DNA of 64,000 nt, taken from the NCBI GenBank assembly GCA_037903475.1, contig JBAJFG010000145.1, positions 1 to 64,000 on the forward strand, in the 5' to 3' direction. The DNA comes from Ancylostoma caninum (lineage: Eukaryota > Nematoda > Chromadorea > Rhabditida > Ancylostomatidae). The position numbers and the translations under genes were made by a program. This document shows positions 1 to 14,500 of the stretch, in pieces (the stretch's first letter is position 1; the number at the start of each line of letters is the position of its first letter). The notes under the pieces were generated by a model. It had not been told where the DNA came from, did not search any database, and worked only from the letters and a program-made list of their open reading frames with translations.

Positions 1-1557
1 GAAAAATTTTCAAGCTAGCCGAAGCGATAGTTATGGAAATGTACCATATCTTCGGATCCACACTGAGAACAACAGGACGAGCTGTCTATAAGAAAATCGC
101 GAAGAAGATGTGCTTCCCTTACCTGCAAATGGGAGCACTTTTCAAGGTGCGATGGTCTGCAAGTTTGGCGAATTCGATCTCCAATATTCTTAGAGTGTAT
201 CCGGTTTTGATAGAAACGTTGCACCAACTTCAAGATTCACGTCGTTTCAATGCGGAAACTGTGAAACGGGCCTCAATCGCACACTGGATTCTTACGGACG
301 GACGAACCTTTGTTGCTCTAAGCCACTTGAACACGACTTTACATGCACTCACAAGCTTGTCGCTGGCTCTACAGAAGGAGGAAGGACTGTTCATCGACTA
401 TGCACGAGATTGGCTTGCTATTGCTCATGTTGCCAAGGGAGGAGGATATGCACAATTCACGGAAGAACGACTGCTATCAACTGGGATGTTGAGGACTTAC
501 GACAGATTACAGCAGAGGCACCATCTCTTGACGGCGGATTACCTTCTGCGCTACTTCACTCCTTTGCAAGAACAGGAAGGAGCTGGGAGAGAGGACAGCA
601 CGTGGTTGCTTTCCTACAACCCAAGGGCTTTTCACGACTTTTCACCCTCTCATTGCGGTGAAGACACAGAAGATATAGAAGGACGAGAAGAAACACTGGC
701 AATGAAAGAGTTCAGAAATCTTGAAATTTCGGATCTTAGTCGAAGAGATGCTTTGATTGCAGACGATCCCGACTTGTACTATCACCTTGAGGATGCTCCA
801 GACTTTGATGTTCGCCACCTGCAGAGTTCAAGCTTGGGAAAAGTGTATGAGAGCTCGAAGCCCCCTGGAAAGGTCGTAGAAATCATCGATGAGCTTTACA
901 CGAACATTGACCACCATATGCACAAGCGATTTGGAGAAGTGAAAGATCATGAAATCAAGTCCGCCGATTTGTATGCGTTAGATAGACACATCCTTCTCGA
1001 CGTTATCGAGTATGGGCGAGATTTCGAGCGCGAGTTCAGTTCCTATAGGCCTGTTGGCGCCACTTATCTCAACCGAGGATGTCCGGATTACATCGACCCT
1101 AACACCGACCAGCTTGATCCTATCCGTCGTCACGAGCTCATCCACAACTCCATCGCATCGATACAGCGTCATTGTCACATCCCAAACCTAGCTGAGCCCA
1201 TGGTTCGCTTCTACAACAATATTCATGGAGCAGTAGCACGCTTTCGGAAATGGCCTCCAGGACTTCGAGACATGTACGACAGCCTGTACTTCTACGAGGT
1301 TCTTCTGAACAATACGATTGCTCTTCTCGTGCCGAACGAAGTAGCCCAGGTACATGCCCACGTCTTCTACGTCGATTCCATCACTTCTAATATGTGACAT
1401 CTTTCAGGCCATCCGATGCGTACTTGTGATTCCCGCCAGCAATGCTGACCCTGAGCGCAGCTTTTCCGCAGCTAATCGCCTTTCCAGAGAGGAGAGAAGC
1501 AATATAAACACGGACACACTTGATGATCTTATGACGTTGGCTTTTATATTCCTCTAA
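1..1557 (+). CDS. hAT-superfamily transposase-like protein, 3' part (partial)
   Basis: The frame is open from base 3 to 1349. A 58-bp intron (1350-1407, gt...ctttcag) joins it to 1408-1557, giving about 498 residues to the stop. Near the N-terminal side a VRWSAS segment followed by a Leu-rich helix resembles the RW block that follows the catalytic core of hAT transposases. After the splice, ASNADPERSFSAANRL is the hallmark hAT C-terminal dimerisation motif (usual form S..ERxFSxxxxI). The middle is acidic and charged. Read without the intron, the frame ends at 1397 and loses the dimerisation motif, so splicing is well supported. The start of the protein, with the zinc finger and the first catalytic Asp residues, lies outside the window or was never present. 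The reading frame is undamaged, so it is either a recent element or a host-domesticated gene. No terminal inverted repeat was found around it. Confidence 0.75.
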
Positions 1558-1823
1558 TGTATTACTCGGGTTCATGCATTTTTAATTACACATCTCTGTA
1601 ATTTAGGGTGCAGCGTGATGGGCCCAGCCTACTCAGTGTGAAGCCGGAGCAATTAGCATACCAGTGGATTCATCCACAACCAGCTTTAGGTTTGAGCCCA
1701 GGAAAACCTTCCACTTTTGAAAAGGAAGGAAGTATTATGAAGGATGTCAAAACTGCACTTTCAAGTGGTACGAATTCTCGCATTTCTTTTATACATTTTC
1801 GTGGGCTTACCATCAGATTACAG

Positions 1824-1999
1824 GTAACGTTGATGAACTGATAGCTTTACATGTGAAGCGTTATATGACCCTGCACGGCTTGAGCCACAGAAGTGACACT
1901 GAGGACATAAGACGTCGCCTGCTCCAAACCGAGAGAGCCAAGTCTACTATTTTCTCTATTGGCTCAGTTCATTCATTGCAGCAAACACCTCAGCAATAA
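1824..1999 (+). CDS. Possible terminal exon, SAP-like helix pair (uncertain)
   Basis: After a possible acceptor (attacag, ending 1823) a frame of about 58 codons runs to a TAA at 1997-1999, which overlaps an AATAAA at 1995. The segment around LHGLSHRSDTEDIRRRL has the spacing of a SAP-type helix-turn-helix (a leucine-rich helix, a G-L-S turn, then a basic R-R-L helix). It could be an alternative last exon of the hAT-like gene or part of another transposon gene. No upstream partner exon was identified, and chance is possible. Confidence 0.25.
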
Positions 2000-2527
2000 A
2001 CCATTCTTTATCGACAAGAGCATTCACTGGTTCACCAACAACAGATTTCTCAATACATCACCATTTCAGTTGTGTAAAAATGAGCTTCCTCCTTTCTTCT
2101 ATCTTCTTCACCTCGTAGCTTCCACTTCTGAACAGAAACTAATCTACAATTATGATCTAATCACCTCGGCAACTGATAACTGAGTGAATAACCTACTGAT
2201 CGGTTTATCCATCAGCAATCCAGAAATCGCTTTTCCTATAGCCCAGCACTACCCACTTGTTCTGAAATTCCAGCAAATCAACACCATGATTGATTTAAGC
2301 TTCAGTACTATTTGAATATTAACACTGTTACTGCTAAACAAATTGTCAACTGTTAATCCAGTTCAATATTATTAATAAGAGCATAAATACAATGTTATTG
2401 AAACCAAAATCTCACTCCATTTCTCTTAGAGACCACATTCCACCTCCTCTCTGTTAGTGACGACCCCCTGGGCGACCCCCCTCAACCTTCAAAGGCGACC
2501 CCCCCTTGATACATTATCATCACACGC
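2000..2527. other. Unassigned stretch before the first visible CDKAL1 exon
   Basis: No coding exon was recognised. Bases 2455-2507 contain a C-rich imperfect tandem (about three units of GCGACCCCCC type). No AG acceptor lies between the in-frame stop at 2507-2509 and the coding sequence that starts near 2528, so this junction may be an assembly or indel problem. Confidence 0.5.
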
Positions 2528-5500
2528 TTGACCCTGGTTCTGAACAGTTGTACAGTGAAGACACCCTCAGAAACACAAGCGAGTAATTTACTGGAAGAAG
2601 GACGAAAGTTGGGAAAGTATGTCGTCATGGCTGGTTGTGTTTCACAGGTTGGTTGACCTTTGATACATTAGTTGATTTGCTGATCTGCCTTTCAATAGAA
2701 TTGTTTTTCACATCCTGCCAGGTTTACTCTCCTTTTCCTCATCTATTTCTAACTGTGCCATTCGCTCTAGTACGCATTTTCCAGAAAAAAAAATGTGTCA
2801 CTGGGCATGTTTGTTCGATAATATTTTCATAGAAGCGCTAGAGAGTTTTTTTTTTTCGTTCTACCATCAATAAGTGCCTATTCATACTGTCCTCTTTTCC
2901 ATTTTCCACGCGATCATTTTCTCCCTCATTGACTTCTTTTCAAATTGTGGTCTTATGCCTGACCTTGTTGTGTGGTCTTGATTGATAATATGTTTTCGTT
3001 TATTATCATTCCTGCCTCGTTGCCATCATTTTCAAATTGTTTTGATGAAAAGAGAATGAACGTCACATGGCCTTTGCAGGAATGTAAAATCTTGTTATTT
3101 TTAGCCAGGTGCACACATCATGCGGCACTTGTTTATAGGTGTTTGTACTAGTAGCTCTCGCAGAAATAACATTTACTCGTTAGTGCAAATTGTGCGATCT
3201 TTGAAGATAGTTCAATATGTCTGCAAAGCTGCTAACATGTACCCTACTGGTATTTATATACAGGCTGCTCCAGATGAACCATGGCTGAAGAATGTTTCCA
3301 TTGTGGGAGTGAAACAGATCGACCGGATATTGGAGGTTGTCGAGGAAACACTAAAGGGGAACACAGGTTATCTTCCATCTCTCTCTCTCTCTCTCTGTTT
3401 AAGGATATTTCTCCAATTCGGTTTTTCAGTTCGATTACTTAGTCGAAAACGGCCAGATGCTGGGCTTTCCCTTCCGAAAATGCGGAAAAACGAACTGGTT
3501 GAGGTATTTTTACACGAAAAGTATTCGAGGACTTGCGCTGGAGAAATTTTTGTCGAATATTTACTTCCGAATGTTTAGGTGCTGGCAATCAACACAGGCT
3601 GCCTGAATCATTGCACTTATTGCAAGACAAAAATGGCAAGAGGAGATCTCAAAAGTTATCCACTGGAAGAATTGGTTGAGCAGGTTAATACTTTAAGTGA
3701 TATGACTAGTATTTTCATTCTCTGGAGCACTGCTGAATTCTGTAAGAGGTGCTGGAAAGATCTTGTGCTAACTTTATTCTATGGTACTCAAATATTGGGT
3801 AGAACTGGTTCAGAGACAAGTAGAAATGATGTGGTGTAGCGCCATGCAGTTTAGCTTTGTGCAAAAATGTCCTCTCACATCCACTGCTCGATATTGACAC
3901 TTTCAGCTCATTTTTGGACCGCATGCGTTGAGATTACCCATGGTAAGTGTGTTAACGTACCCAGATGTATCTTCTACGCCCCCCCCCCCCCCGAGAATGG
4001 GTCGGCAAATTTTTGAAATTACTTTACAGTACATATAAAAATCTTTTGCTAGTTTATTTCTATTAGTTTATTTTTATTGTTGTTTTCAATATAATTTTTT
4101 TATTAATTGTTTATTATTATAATTAAGGTTTTTATTAATTTTGTTTTCCGTCTGGGTCCACAAAACGGCGGAGACCCCCCTTTTTTCCTACGCCCTCCTC
4201 CCGCCCAGTTTCCGCGTCCGCCACTGCAACATACCCATATAGGATGCTGCGCAGACCCAGCTGGTATACAAAGATAGTCGTGGCCATGGCTATGAAATAA
4301 CCTATTGTTTCAATGATGCGTCTGAGCCTTAATTTTCACTCAATGGAAAATCCTGTCTTATGCGTATACATCTATGTACCTACTGCACTAGAATTCATTT
4401 CAGGCGCGCACCGCTTTTGAGCGTGATGGTGTGAAGGAGCTCTGGCTGACATCGGAAGATCTCGGCGCTTGGGGCAGAGATATAGATATGGTTGGTCTGG
4501 ATGCACTCATTCGTATGATTTTCTGGAAATAATTTGTTTTCAGGTCCTTCCCGATCTCCTGAACGAGCTGGTGAAAGTAATACCTGACGGGTGCATGATG
4601 CGGTTAGGAATGACGAATCCACCATACATTCTCGATTACTTAGAGGTAATTTGGGGCAAGTTGTTTCATTGGAGAGATTTCTCACAAAGGTATTCTGGAT
4701 ATATGTGTACTAGAAATATTATGCCATGCCATCCATAACGGCACCCATTCGAAAATGCTGAGTTAGTTTGGGGACCAGTTCTCGCTCATTTGGTTTTCAG
4801 CCTGTTATATTCACATTTTCAAGTTTTGTTCTACATTTTCGCGTGACAAGCTCTAGATTTATAGTCTAATACTAATTTTTCTAGGAAATCGCAGCAGTAT
4901 TGAATCACCCACGTGTTTACTCTTTCCTTCATATTCCTGTACAATCGGGCAGTGATGCAGTGCTGCGTGACATGAAACGAGAGTACAGCAGCGACCATTT
5001 TCGAACGATAATGGATTTCATGTTGAAAAAGTAAGTAAACGTGAATTTCGAATCTGGTCTGGACGTCATGGTTGTGCTTTTTCATAAGATCGTTTGCTAT
5101 TTAAAATTGCATCCACGCGGACATGACTAGCTGATAATGAGCAGTTCACTTTCTGCTTCAAAAGCCATTGGGGGGGGGGGAGGGGGGAGCGATAGAATTT
5201 TGAATCTAGGGGTTCTTTTCTTCTGTTGAAAGCCTCAGTTCACGGTCACCATGAAGAAAAATAGTCACGAACGCGTGACCCGGCTCGTCCTATGGCCAAA
5301 TATGAAATTGCTCGCATGAATCAGCGCGATAGCGCACGATGGAACTGGTTGAGTGGAAGTTTGAACAACAATTAGGGGTTTGCCTCTATTATTCTTTATC
5401 ATAAGGGGAACTTTTCATCACATGTAGCAGAGCACCAAATGAAGGTGGAATATTCAGGTATAGTCCTTACGAAAACGACTATAGTTGAGTATTCGTGCCA

Positions 5501-8500
5501 GTGACATGCATTTCTCGTCTGCCTCTCCAAATACGGCACTGTTTCTCGCGTTCTCTCATTCTCTAATTTCTGCGCAACTACGTTTCCCCGTGAAACACAC
5601 TATAACTACGGTTTAAATGAGGAGATTGGCGATACTTAGAAAATAATTCATGCTATAGATGCGTTGTTTCTATGCCTATCAGGTTGGTAGGTGGAAAGCT
5701 TTATTTTGAGCGGCTTCACGTTTGCATAGGAAGCTCCTCTTTGGTGGCCTGGAAACTGCACGGATGTTGCTCATTTTCTGGGTAGCCGAACGCCTTATCT
5801 GTCTCACGAAGTTATCGACATTTCGGCGCACAGAGAAGTTCTTTGACAGATACAAAACTTGCTATAAAGTGAAGTTTCCATGTAGAGTTGAGAATTGAGA
5901 TTTCCACCCACAAATCAACGAAGCGCAAGAGCAAGATATCAGCTACTGCTACAATGGTTTAGTGGAATTCACCAGCTATAGAGGCAGTCTCATCTCAGAA
6001 TTGTTTCCTGGAGTTTTGATTAAAAGAATCTTCAGAAGAGGCTGATCACATGCTACACATGATTGTTCACACAATCAAGAAGAACCCGTCTCTGAGCACT
6101 TTATTTTGCGGAGAGTTTGGTAATGCCATCGAGGCAACTGCCGGAAGGCGCTATGTAAAAGCTGCACGGCTCAATGGCAGATGGACATCCCAAATTCCCC
6201 ACAAAATGGCCGAAAACCGGGCTTTCCTGCATTTTTGGGAAGAGTCATCTATACCTTTGCGATCAGCTTCTCCTGAGATTTTTTTTTGGTGGAGAATCTG
6301 AAAAACGATTACGAGGTGAGGTAATGTGTACCTGTTCTGAGAGGTCTTATCCATAGTAACATGTTCGCAAAGTCCTGCAGCTATTCTCTTGACCAAGGCA
6401 TGGGATATTAATATTAAAGTGCTGTTTTAAGCATAAAGTGGACATGGAACCAGAAAGGAATTCGAAACTAGAGTACATTTACGCTATGTGAGGGCCATAA
6501 AACTTTCCCGCTCACTATCTCTGCCCCAAAACTCAAAAAGAAAAAAAATCACACACTGCCCATGAGAGCTAGTTCCTGCACTATTTAACAGAATCAGGCT
6601 CTTTTTCCTACCTCAACCCCAATTTGAGGGGTACGGCAATGGAGGAAGCGTACAGTGGCTTTTGGAAAGGCTGTGTTCCCGTCATTTCGTATATCAAAGC
6701 GGCTGGAAGTTCAAGAATAAGGCCATAAAAGTATTTATTTTGGAAACGGATAATTGAAAAAGTGTTTGAAGAGTAGTGATACAAGTATGGGAATAAAAAT
6801 ACGCTGATACAAGTTGTTTATCTCCTTGGTAAAATAATTTCGAGAAATTTGGCCACTTTTTTTACCAGAGGGGAGTTCTGTGCGGTAGATACGGTATGTT
6901 ATGGAATCTGCTGGAACCGTGAATTATTTCTTACGTGCATTGTTTGGGTGTGGCGCGTTATACCTGGAAAGGGGTTGCGGCTAAGCCCTACGAGTGGTCG
7001 GTTCACCCAATCGACGAATTGCAAGGCCCATCAGCACCGCCCACTCCAGGTATAAAGCTCCACACGCCATTGTTTTGCTGTTTGTGCATCAACATTGTTT
7101 TGACGCGAATTTCGTTTTCTGGACGAAATTGGCGTATTCTTTGAAGTGGTCCTACCACAATCCTGCACAAGTGGCGGTATGATCATATTTTTCTGGTTTC
7201 AGCGTTCCGGATATCTACATAGCTACCGATATGATATGTGCATTCCCAACGGAAACCGAAGAAGATTTCGAGGAAAGCATGCAACTCGTTCGTGACTACA
7301 AGTTCCCGTCACTGTTCATCAATCAGTTTTACCCTCGTTCCGGCACGCCAGCGGCGCGGATGAAAAAGGTGAGGAACGAGTGACGGAACGTCATTCATCA
7401 TCGGAGCAATGACTTTGGATTAATTGGGCGTGATTGCACGATGTTCTGCGTGAATTATATATGTGAAAGGTGAAGAAAAAAGGTGTGGAGAAGTGTCATC
7501 CCTTATTAGCTTCCTCTCTTCTTTCCATTTTCTTTCTTTGGAGCCTTGCTTGCTTTGCTAAGAATGCTATAGTCCTTAGGAATCGCGCTTCATTTGAAGT
7601 TACGGTCCTCCTGGTTCAAAGGATAAGTCAAAAATCGTGCTAAAGGTATTTCTAGAAAACTCTTCGGGCGACACTGATCGCGATGGTATGCATATTCCCC
7701 TAAAAAATTGCGGAAAAACATCTTCATGAAAACCTTATATTCATGCAAAGTGTTCGAAATACCAGTTACAGCAACTACCACAAGGAGTTGCGGAGTTGCG
7801 GCATGTCGTTGCAGCAGTGATAGCGGTACCTAACGTATCCGAAGTGCAACTCTTTGTGATAGTTGTCGCAACGGGTACTTCGAACTCTCCAAAAAGAAAA
7901 GGGATAAGAAAAGTTTCCTGGACACTTTTGTAAGGAATCGTTTATATCATGGTGATTGACGTCGCCCACTGATTTTCCTGAAATTAAAATCTCGACATGG
8001 ATTCTGTGCTGAAACCCCACCTCTAAACTCGTTTAAGATTGACACGGTAGAGGCGAGACGTCGTACAGCGGCAATGTCAGCGCTATTTCGAGAGTACAGT
8101 CGATATACACCTGAACGAGTCGGTGAGGAACACGATGTTCTGGTTTGCGAAATGGCGAGTGGTGGGTTTTTTTATCCCTTTGTGTACAAAATACGAGATT
8201 TCTATTCGTCTATTATTATTTGGCAAAGGGCCAGATCCTGGTTTCCAAAAAGCTCTTAAATAAACTGATAAAAAAATCTTAATGTGGGATCTTCAGCTTC
8301 TTCAGTGGAAAGGACAGAACCGACGATAGTTAAGTAGTTGTACACCCTACACCCCTTTCTCGGCGTCCTCTACGAATGCCATACACTTTCTCGCGTTTTT
8401 CTTTCTCTAGTTTCTCTGCAAACACCCCCTCTGGTGAAATGCAACACAGACACAGGTCATTTCGATTCTCTATTTCTCTTAGTGTCGTCGCATTTCAGTT

Positions 8501-11500
8501 TGAACACTTGTGGAAAATAGTATCCGGTGGTAAAATAAACACTAGTAATTCGCCACTGCAGTATAGTAGAGTCAGCTGCTTCGGACGAAAGCAAACAGTC
8601 AAAAGCATGGATTCCTAGGATGTCACGAATGCAGATGTCTTGCATACCTAGGTCTCGGTCTATTCTTTATGGGCTATTTTATACTCGACTTTCAGAAGCG
8701 GCTAGAACCGCGGCGCACTTTTACAGCTATAGGGACATATGTGGCCGATGTCTAGTTTATCCTAGGAGATGTTCTCGTCAAATTAATGGACTTATTAACT
8801 TTTTTTGCATTTTTCTGCATAAACAATCATTTCCGCCACTACGTTCAGCACCTCTTGATGTTTCTTGCTATATGAAAATCTCCACAATGAGAAGCACATA
8901 CGAGGTTGTGTTCAAAGGACCTTTGCGTCACGACTTTTCGGCAGATTTTCCTTCCGAAGCATTCGTTACTGTTTAATTTAACCTGCTGGTGCTTTAGTCC
9001 AGTAACATCATCAACAACCAATGCACTTGAATGCCCTCATTTCTGCCCGGAGAGGTCATTTCTTATGAAATTGCGAACCCCCAGTGTGATTAACAATTGT
9101 CTCAGTGAGTGGCCTCATAGTGTGAGGACAACATCCTTCTTTCATCGTTTTTCTTGGCCGTACTATGGGTTGTTGTATGCGGCTATTGATATTCAGTGTC
9201 GTTTGTTTTTCGGAATTACCACATCAACGTAAGAAGAGACATTATTGGGTAACTAGTTGAGGAAATAGGGGGAATGTGGTAGATTTGGTGTCTACTGATG
9301 TTTAGGCGGGAGCCTTGAAGAACTGAAACGTCAGCGACGAAGTATGGAGACTATACTGGCGACGTTTCGACATAGATCATCTGAAAATCTGGCTAGGAAG
9401 CTATGATTTCTTCCATCGTCTACCCTTGGCTTTTTTACTCTCAGGGGCTCGGATGCATCATTGAGATTACTCATGGTAAACTTGATGAAGTTCTTAGTTT
9501 TATCCTTTACCTGGCACCTACCAACATGTTTATCCGTAAATAGCGTTCATACCCAGCTGTTAGCCACGGGTAATCATACCCATAGGTATGAGATTATAGG
9601 CATGAGATTATTTACCCCTTCAATGATGTCGTGATTTTAATGCCGTTAGAGTGGTCAGAACAAAAACGCCGTAAGGGTATGCATGTTTTTCAATAAAATG
9701 CAGAAATGCCTGTTTCGATCTATACAAGGAAGTACTTCACAATACAAATAAAAATCTTATATTAATTTATTTTTTGTTATTTTACTATTATCTTTAATAT
9801 ATTTTTTATTATTTTAATTGATGTTTTTGTAAATTATGTTTTTCGCCTGGATCCCCAGAATGGCCGAGATTCCACTTTTTTCCCACGCCCCCTCCCTCCC
9901 CTCCCGCTCACTTTCTGCGTCCGCCACTGGCAAGGAGATATGTGGCAGAAATCCGGTATCGTATGGAAGCTCCGCCTCAGCGTTATTTACAATGGAGGGA
10001 TTAAAGTACTCACTTTACAGGAATGTTATATACTGTTGTGGCCAGCGTTTCCTGGCGATTCCAATTATAGAAGAATTCAGAGAATGAGATGAATTATGGA
10101 CTCTTCAATGTGTTTATACGTAGTTTGCTTTGAAGGAAATTCTACATAGACATTCCTTTTACTAGTGTGTCAACCTGGTTATGAGGTGGAAACGTTTATC
10201 GTTGGCCTGATATTTCGACAGGATCGTCTTCTTCAGAGGCCGAAAAGTGGTCCATTATTTGTGATCGAGGCTGTCAAACCTTCCATCAACCCTGCCAGCT
10301 TTCGATGTTACCCCAAGCTTGCTCTCTAAAAAGACCCCAAGACGAAGGATAAATCGCGAACCAGTTTTAGGCCTTTGAAGAAGACGATCCTGTATGTGTC
10401 AGGCCAGCAAAAAAGTTTCCACCTAACAGCTTGGTTGGCACAGCAGTAGAAGGAATATTCAACAAGTCGTGCCCAGATTCCGAGAAGAAGGTACGTGGAA
10501 ATTTTCCATACATTCTGCTTGGGCCATACATCTCAAAGGATATGTATATGAAATCGGTTTGAATTTTGCTTGAAATCTTTTTTGGTATTACATTTCCGCC
10601 AGGCAGTTGAATGTTAATTTCACGGAGAGAGCCGAGTTTTCTTGGAAAAATTCAGTGCTTTTAATTTTCTTGCAATAGAAGAAGTTAGGTAATCCAGAGA
10701 TACTGTCCTATTTCAACTGACGTCACAAAATATACCGCCGAATGTAGAAGGTGTATGGATGTACAGGAAATCAGAAGTGGTTTCACTTCGCTTTTGCTTT
10801 CGTAGGAAGTTGGATAAGTTCTGAAAAATGTTTCCGCTACTGCACGTAGTCGACTTCTATGCCTTAAGCCTAGTGCTTCTCCTTGTTGGATAAATCACAA
10901 GTGTAGGTGTACATTAAATGCTGCTGTCCAGCTAAAACTAGTGGGCGTGGTCCCTGAATGCTCATTAGCACGTTTATATTGCCTAGTCATATTTCCGCTG
11001 CACCCCTGCTGCGCCAACAGCTTCCTTATGGAATGTCATAAAGCTTCTTCTACAATGTGAAGATTAACGGCGCCTATTTGAATGTTTCACGGAATATTCA
11101 TCACTGCATTAATGCGATGTGACGTCAGTACGATTGCTGATGGATGACATATTCTGACATGCGATGATTCAGAAATGTGCATTGTTCCAAATGATACGGT
11201 ACTTCGGTGATATTTCTCTGTCACTGATGTAATTCTGATATGAAATTGTTTGTTGATGAGAAATAATAGCCGAGCAAAGGGGAATCACGCCAATTCATCG
11301 GGAATTCAGCAGCAAGAGTTGCGAACTTGTTGTTAGTCGAGAAGCTTCTGAACTCCTTGGTAATCAAGATTGTACGAGTTTTTTGGACGGAAATGGGTAC
11401 AGTTTACTGTCTTCCCATTTTTGCTCTTCCTGTTGGGCAAGTCTCTTATTGGATTTGCGACCTCTCATTGCTTTTTTGTATAATTGCACAAGAGTCGTCT

Positions 11501-14500
11501 AATTTCTATTCCACTTCATGGGATCCACGAAATATCTGAGAAAGGTCTGAACTTCCCAGCTATTTCGTTATATGGTATGGGTCAGTTTGATGAGAAATAT
11601 TTCCACTTTTCTTCGGATAGATCTTGACGGCAAACGGCGTCAGAAGATAAGACAAAAAATAGTGAAGCACATGTATTTTGTATTGAAGTACTCCCCTACG
11701 ACTTAGCAGGATAGTGAGACCCCTGAGGGGTATGTTAATCCCCCTCTCTGTCATGGGATGGTCACAGTAAAGGATATGCGTTATCATGATTTGCGGATTG
11801 CTGCCATTTCTTCTGTAATTTTCTTGTGATTTATGAATTACGCCGCCTTTACGATTCATGGCTCACGAGAACAATATTTTTTCTTTTTGGGCGCAGCCTT
11901 GACGCAAAACCATCGAGAGGATATTAGCAAGTCTCGCGAGAGACGTTTCTTTGCTCTGGGTACATCCATAAAGTTAATGTACGTATAAATGGAGATTTCT
12001 AGTGACTTACTCATTGTGAGAAGTTAAAGGCACCTAATCTGAAAGCATGAAGTGGTCGATTAGTAAGGATAATATGGAGAACACAGTCAACGTTCCTAGG
12101 ATTTTTGCACCAGCCGGTTTCGGGACTTGAACTAGACCGGAAGTGCAGCTTCTTTGGCGCCCCCGGGTCGAGGACCCTTCCATCAGTAGTTCCCAAAGAA
12201 GCTACAAAAAGATATTACTAATATTACAAAAGATATTATTATTACTGATGCAAAGAGCAGTTTCTATCTTTTTGCTACATGAAGACTCTTTGTATGTTTC
12301 AAATTTCTTCGGAAATGCCATCTGGTGGAGACAGGAGCATATGAAGGGGAATGATATAGGCCATCCCGAAAGTGTGCGTTAAACTGTTCCTGAGGATCAA
12401 TGTTGACACCCTCGTTCCGGCCCGACAATTCTTGATACGAGTTCTTCCTAGACCGTATGATTGCCCGACAGCTTGCACGACTTGTTTGAACTGGCGGAGT
12501 GCAAAAGTCAACTGCTACATTCTCGATGTGAGGTAATTTCAGAGAGAGAGGTATGATGAAAGCGGTAGGTGGTCATCGTTGCAACAGATATTTGTGGAAG
12601 CAGAATTCAAATACAGCTGTAGATATCGGGCTTCTAAGGGTTTTGCGGAAACATCTTGGGTGGGATGGTAACCAAGTCATTTAGAAGTCATCCCTCGTGT
12701 TGAGGTTCCTTGTCTTTTCGCCTTATTGTCAGTTTGGCTTCTTGCGGCTAAGTGAACAGCTTTGATATAAGTCTTGATGCACCATCCAAATCACTCAGGG
12801 TAAGCTTGTTTACGTAATCCACTCACACAAAAACATTATTAACTAATAATCTCAGTAAACTTAAAAAAATTACAAACATTATCAAAAATAATAACAAAAA
12901 TGAGCGCCACCCAAAATAGAACTCAAACCTGCACAATGTAAACTAAAAAATGCTAAATCTACCCTTCTACCAGGATGACCTAAAGTCCTTAAAGGAGGGT
13001 AAACTGTTCATCTAGTACCAAAAATAAACTGAAATAACAAGAATCTCTCTTAAAAACAACAAACAAAACAAGAAAACCAAACATAACCCCACGTTTCAAA
13101 ATTTAACCCATGCGTTATGTTATCTGTGCCCTTCTGTTAATCATAATGTTATATGTAGGCGAGAGATTACTATGCTTGGGACCGAATAAAAACCGAATAA
13201 TTTTGTTGCTTCAGTTAACTGTTCAGAAAACAATTTGAACACCTAGATATTCGAAAGTGGAAAAGGCCTAAAGCTGTTCTTTTGGATTGGACATTGGAGA
13301 ATTTTCTATTTGTTCGAAATATTTGATATTCAAAAGCAAAAATATTCGATTTCTAATAGATGGAAAATTCAAGTGCTCCAACATTGAAGACCAAAAGAGT
13401 GCTGTATTAGAGAGAGAAAGAGCTCCAGGGCTTTCTCATTCTCGAACATCTGTTTGTTTACATTACTTCCTAAATTGTTAATTAAAGCAAAAAAATTGTT
13501 CGGTTTTTATCCGGACCCAGATATAGAGATTACCTATCCTTTCCGTGATGCCTTGAACGGGTTCAGCAGATAAAGGACATGGTTTGTCCACAACTTTCGT
13601 CGACTGAGAAATGTCTGTATTTTCACGAATCTGGAAGCTACGTACTAGCAGGCTTCTACCTGATTTCTGTTGGCAGGGTCCGTTCCGTGGGAGACTTGCA
13701 CCTGTCTCATTTTTGACTTTTTTAAAGGATTAAGGATTACTTTTGGTACATTCCCTAAATCTAGTGATTTTTTATTCACAAATCTGCTTATTTTTTTTTT
13801 ACAAATTTGTTTCCCTTTTATCGTTCTTTTTTCTTCCAAATCACCCTAAGAGAACCAGCAAAGTATGGTTTGCAGAGACTGAGGAGGAACCAGTCGTTTT
13901 TTCGAAATTTTACGTGAATGATAGACTTTTCTTCTTTTCTGTAATTGCTACACACATAAGTAATGAAATAGATGAATAGTCGAATAGGCAGCTACCGAGA
14001 TTTCTACTTACATATAAGTAATGGAATAGATAAATGGGTAAATACTCTGATAACTATGCAGCACGAACGCAGCCCGAACGGCGTAATGGTTCGGTTAGAA
14101 ACCCTAGCAGCAACGATTGCCAGTTGCTGCCATTCTCCCCTTGATTGCTGCCGTCCCTCAGCAGTTGCTGCTAAAGAGCCGACAGATTGAACAGCAATCG
14201 AGGGGAGGATGGCAGCAACTGCCTACCGTTGCTGCTAGGGTTTCTACCCGAACCATTACGCCGTTTGGTCTGCGTTCGTCCTGCAGAGTTATCAGAGTAG
14301 GTAGATACCTTATCGTGGTGTGCTAGAGCAGCATTTGTCTCCTGAATATAGCTTAGCAAAAACGTCAGCACATAACTGCGGTATTTTCCGTACCAGTTTC
14401 GCCATCGGATCTACTTGGGAGTTTCCAGAATTCATAGGAGTTCCTTTGGTTTTAAAAACCACGCCAGCTGCTATGTCTGTGCAGTGTGATTTGTCTGCCT

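Noticed and set aside
1870..1960. Segment LHGLSHRSDTED as the missing N-terminal Cys exon of CDKAL1
   Set aside because: Superficially like the GCSHNNSD block, but the essential Cys is absent and the frame stops at 1997, so it cannot join the downstream exon as read.
3120..3578. 152-codon single-exon ORF
   Set aside because: It reads through the 3367-3429 intron and the 5' intron sequence; homology supports two separate exons.
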